Assembly (NCBI GenBank): GCA_964534995.1
Contig: CAZHSC010000022.1
Location: forward strand, 1 to 46,601
Reading direction: 5' to 3'
DNA length: 46,601 nucleotides
Origin: JAJTFW01 sp964534995
GTDB taxonomy: Bacteria > Bacteroidota > Bacteroidia > AKYH767-A > OLB10
A program made the position numbers and the translations under genes. The notes under the pieces are model-generated. The model saw nothing but the letters and a program-made list of their open reading frames with translations, was not told where the DNA came from and did no database searches. How positions within the stretch are numbered: position 1 is the stretch's first letter; each line of letters opens with the position of its first letter. Positions 44,648 through 46,601 of the stretch are shown here, piece after piece.

Positions 44648-45952
44648 ATGAACCGCAGAAAATTTATTAAGTCAGCAGGCCTGGCAACGGCCGGAGCCTT
44701 TGCCGTTCCCTATATTTTACCGGGCGGACGCCTGTTTGCTGCGACAGGCAGCCGTATTGCCAATCACGTAGTGCTATGCCTCTTTGCAGGCGGGGTACGG
44801 AATATGGAGTCAATAGATAAAGCGGAAGGAAACCTGATGCCCAATATCCTCCGGGGCTCGGAAAGCATCTCCTCTGATATCCTCCCCGGCATGGACCCCG
44901 TACCCGCGCCGGTGCTGAGCAGCCCTTTACAGGATTCCGGAACCCTGTTCAGGGGTTTTCGATACGCAAATGTATCGCCAGGGCATTTCCAGGGTCATTT
45001 TACGGCTATTACAGGCCGTTATACCGGCTATGACATTAATTTTAATCAACCCGCCGAATATCCTACGCTCTTTGAATATTACCGCAAACACAACAGCCCC
45101 GCGAATTCGGCATTGAATGCCTGGTGGGTATCCGATCATATTGGTGAGAATGAAAACCTCGCGTTCAGCCTGAGTCCTGACTATGGCTGCGCTTATGGCG
45201 CCAATTTCTTCAGCCCACTGAATATTTTTACCAGCGGAAATTATAAACCCATTGATTTGTGCCGCTCTTTCAGTACCACAGAGAGGCAAAAAATGGGAAG
45301 TATGCGCGATTTCCTTGACCGCTCCTTTGCGGAGCCGGTTTTACAGGATGTGCCAATGATAAGAAATACCGAAGACGACAGGCTTGCCATACAGAGTTTT
45401 TATGGTGGCCTGGCCGCGCGCCAGCGGACCAATCAGTTGTGGGATCCCTGGTCGATAGGTACCGGTATGAACAGTGATATGTACAATATGTTTTTCGCGG
45501 AGGAAATCATCAGGGAGTTTACGCCCGAACTCCTGGTGGTGAATATGACAGGCGTTGATGCCGGCCATTCCAACTTCACCGAATATTGCAACAATATGCG
45601 TAAAGCCGATTATGCCGTGGGTCGTTTGTGGAATACCATACAGTCAACACCCGGCATGGCTAATGATACCGTATTGATTGTGGCGCCTGAAATTGGTCGA
45701 AATGCCCTGCACAATTCTATCCGTGATCAATATGGTCGTTATGGACTGGATCATTCGGACAGTATGTCAAAGGAAATCTTCTGCCTGATAGCAGGTCCCC
45801 AGGGCAAAGTGATTCAGAATAATCAGATCACCTCCATTATCGGTGAAAGTATTGATATCGTACCTACCATCGCCCATGTGCTGGGATTCTATCCGGATAT
45901 ACCGCAGGGTTATCTGCCGGGCAGTCCTTTGTATCAGGCCTTCTCCGTATAA
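44648..45952 (+). CDS. DUF1501-family protein with Tat-type signal
   Basis: From the ATG at 44648 the protein is 434 aa. It begins MNRRKFIKSAGLATAGAFA, a twin-arginine signal (RRKFIK) of the type exported folded. The DUF1501 family is related to alkaline-phosphatase/sulfatase-like folds and is common beside DUF1549/DUF1553 and cytochrome genes in planctomycetes. Visible family stretches are VVLCLFAGGVRNMESIDKAEG, VNMTGVDAGHSNFTEYCNNM and VAPEIGRNALHNS. The frame extends to 44618 within the previous gene, but that start would precede the Tat motif. Between it and the next gene is 9 bp. Substrate unknown. Confidence 0.85.
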   Translation: MNRRKFIKSAGLATAGAFAVPYILPGGRLFAATGSRIANHVVLCLFAGGVRNMESIDKAEGNLMPNILRGSESISSDILPGMDPVPAPVLSSPLQDSGTLFRGFRYANVSPGHFQGHFTAITGRYTGYDINFNQPAEYPTLFEYYRKHNSPANSALNAWWVSDHIGENENLAFSLSPDYGCAYGANFFSPLNIFTSGNYKPIDLCRSFSTTERQKMGSMRDFLDRSFAEPVLQDVPMIRNTEDDRLAIQSFYGGLAARQRTNQLWDPWSIGTGMNSDMYNMFFAEEIIREFTPELLVVNMTGVDAGHSNFTEYCNNMRKADYAVGRLWNTIQSTPGMANDTVLIVAPEIGRNALHNSIRDQYGRYGLDHSDSMSKEIFCLIAGPQGKVIQNNQITSIIGESIDIVPTIAHVLGFYPDIPQGYLPGSPLYQAFSV

Positions 45953-45961
45953 ATCAGAAAA

Positions 45962-46601
45962 ATGATAAGGATACTATATATAACAGGTGTAATGGCCATG
46001 CTTATCCTGGCATCCTGTAAAAAGGAAGACGACCCCTTCCCGGTTGACGATGGAGGTGGAGCGTCTTCCCAGACAAATTCAAATCCGGATCCCAATAGTA
46101 TCGGTGGCCTTCATAAAAATATTTTTGCTCCGCGTTGTGCTGTACCCAGTTGTCATGGAGGTACATTTGAACCGGATTTCCGTACGGTAGAGTCCACTTA
46201 TTATACACTCGTGTATCATCCAGTGGTGAAAAATACAGTCAATGAAAAGTATACCTACCGCGTAGTACCTCGTGATACCGCACGCTCCTGGCTGTACCAC
46301 CGGGTAACCAAACACGATTCACTGATTCCCCGCATGCCCATCTACCTTGAAGCATTGAGCGCGGAGGATATCGGACATATTAAAAACTGGATCCTGAATG
46401 GCGCACCGGATGCAAGAGGGGTGTTGCCCGTTTTGGCAAATCTGCCTCCAAAAATAGGTGGATATTATGCCTATGATTCCACCTTCACCAGGATCGATCC
46501 CTTACGTTCAGGCTGGAGTGCTCCCTTTCCTGCAGCAAGAGGACAGCATATTAAATTATGGGTGTTTGTGGATGATAAAGAAACCGAAGACAAGAAACTC
46601 T
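45962..46601 (+). CDS. c-type cytochrome lipoprotein (planctomycete-like), truncated by window end
   Basis: The gene starts at ATG 45962 and runs off the window (213 codons seen). A lipobox LASC (Cys at residue 19) gives a lipoprotein. The haem site is CAVPSCHGG near residue 60, a CX4CH motif rather than the standard CX2CH. A later RMP (near residue 125) could supply the sixth ligand methionine, as in typical cytochrome c domains. A leading acidic/Ser-rich linker follows the lipid anchor. It is the last visible gene of the four-gene operon with DUF1501, so membrane-attached electron transfer or redox sensing is plausible. The missing C-terminus may hold further domains. Confidence 0.78.
   Translation, partial: MIRILYITGVMAMLILASCKKEDDPFPVDDGGGASSQTNSNPDPNSIGGLHKNIFAPRCAVPSCHGGTFEPDFRTVESTYYTLVYHPVVKNTVNEKYTYRVVPRDTARSWLYHRVTKHDSLIPRMPIYLEALSAEDIGHIKNWILNGAPDARGVLPVLANLPPKIGGYYAYDSTFTRIDPLRSGWSAPFPAARGQHIKLWVFVDDKETEDKKL

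Overview
The window looks like a scaffold from an uncultured Bacteroidota bacterium, probably Chitinophagia- or Saprospiria-like. The main clues are repeated Bacteroidota-type promoter -7 boxes (TAnnTTTG) a short distance before starts, type IX secretion (T9SS) sorting domains with a PorV/PorQ-type outer-membrane protein, a carboxypeptidase-regulatory-domain TonB-dependent receptor, a bacterial GGGP-synthase-type enzyme and lipoproteins with SxxxC-type lipoboxes. A run of exactly 100 N (35405-35504) marks a scaffolding gap. TGA serves as an ordinary stop, for example in der.

Layout. 1-571 is a gene-free repeat-rich stretch. 572-3015 carries the GTPases era and der (ribosome assembly), separated by an 8-bp tandem repeat array. 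3020-7558 (minus) is a likely operon of a CBS-domain PLP enzyme, a BtuF-like metal/cobalamin receptor and a patatin/Omp85-like (type Vd-like) protein. 7724-8868 (minus) is pnuC plus a NadR-type kinase for nicotinamide riboside salvage. 9101-12125 holds an AraC regulator and an S9 peptidase. 12165-13564 (minus) is a GGGP-synthase-family enzyme overlapped with a phosphopantetheinyl transferase, divergent from ahcY with its terminator (13641-15008). 15062-16382 has three small envelope proteins, one a Rieske-like protein that has lost its iron-sulphur histidines. smc (16457-20014, minus) has a structured leader.

20820-29564 is a surface-protein cassette: a TonB-dependent receptor, a 1308-aa T9SS-type secreted protein and a PorV/PorQ-like barrel. 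Then come housekeeping genes: greA, a HIT protein, ruvC-trmH-like (minus) and mutS, followed by tRNA-Gly(GCC). 34575-35744 is gene-poor and contains 106-bp tandem repeats broken by the N gap. tRNA-Leu(UAA) and a large mosaic M43 metalloprotease follow on the minus strand. 39860-43160 contains a DUF454 membrane protein, a YD-repeat-like protein interrupted by an in-frame TGA, and a UbiD-family decarboxylase.

43278 to the window end is a tight four-gene operon: two lipoproteins with a shared C-terminal module, a Tat-exported DUF1501 protein and a lipoprotein c-type cytochrome with a CX4CH haem motif (cut by the window edge). It resembles the planctomycete DUF1549/DUF1501/cytochrome sets and, with the T9SS cassette, is the least conventional part of the window. 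All functional calls rest on reading motifs by eye; no database search was run.
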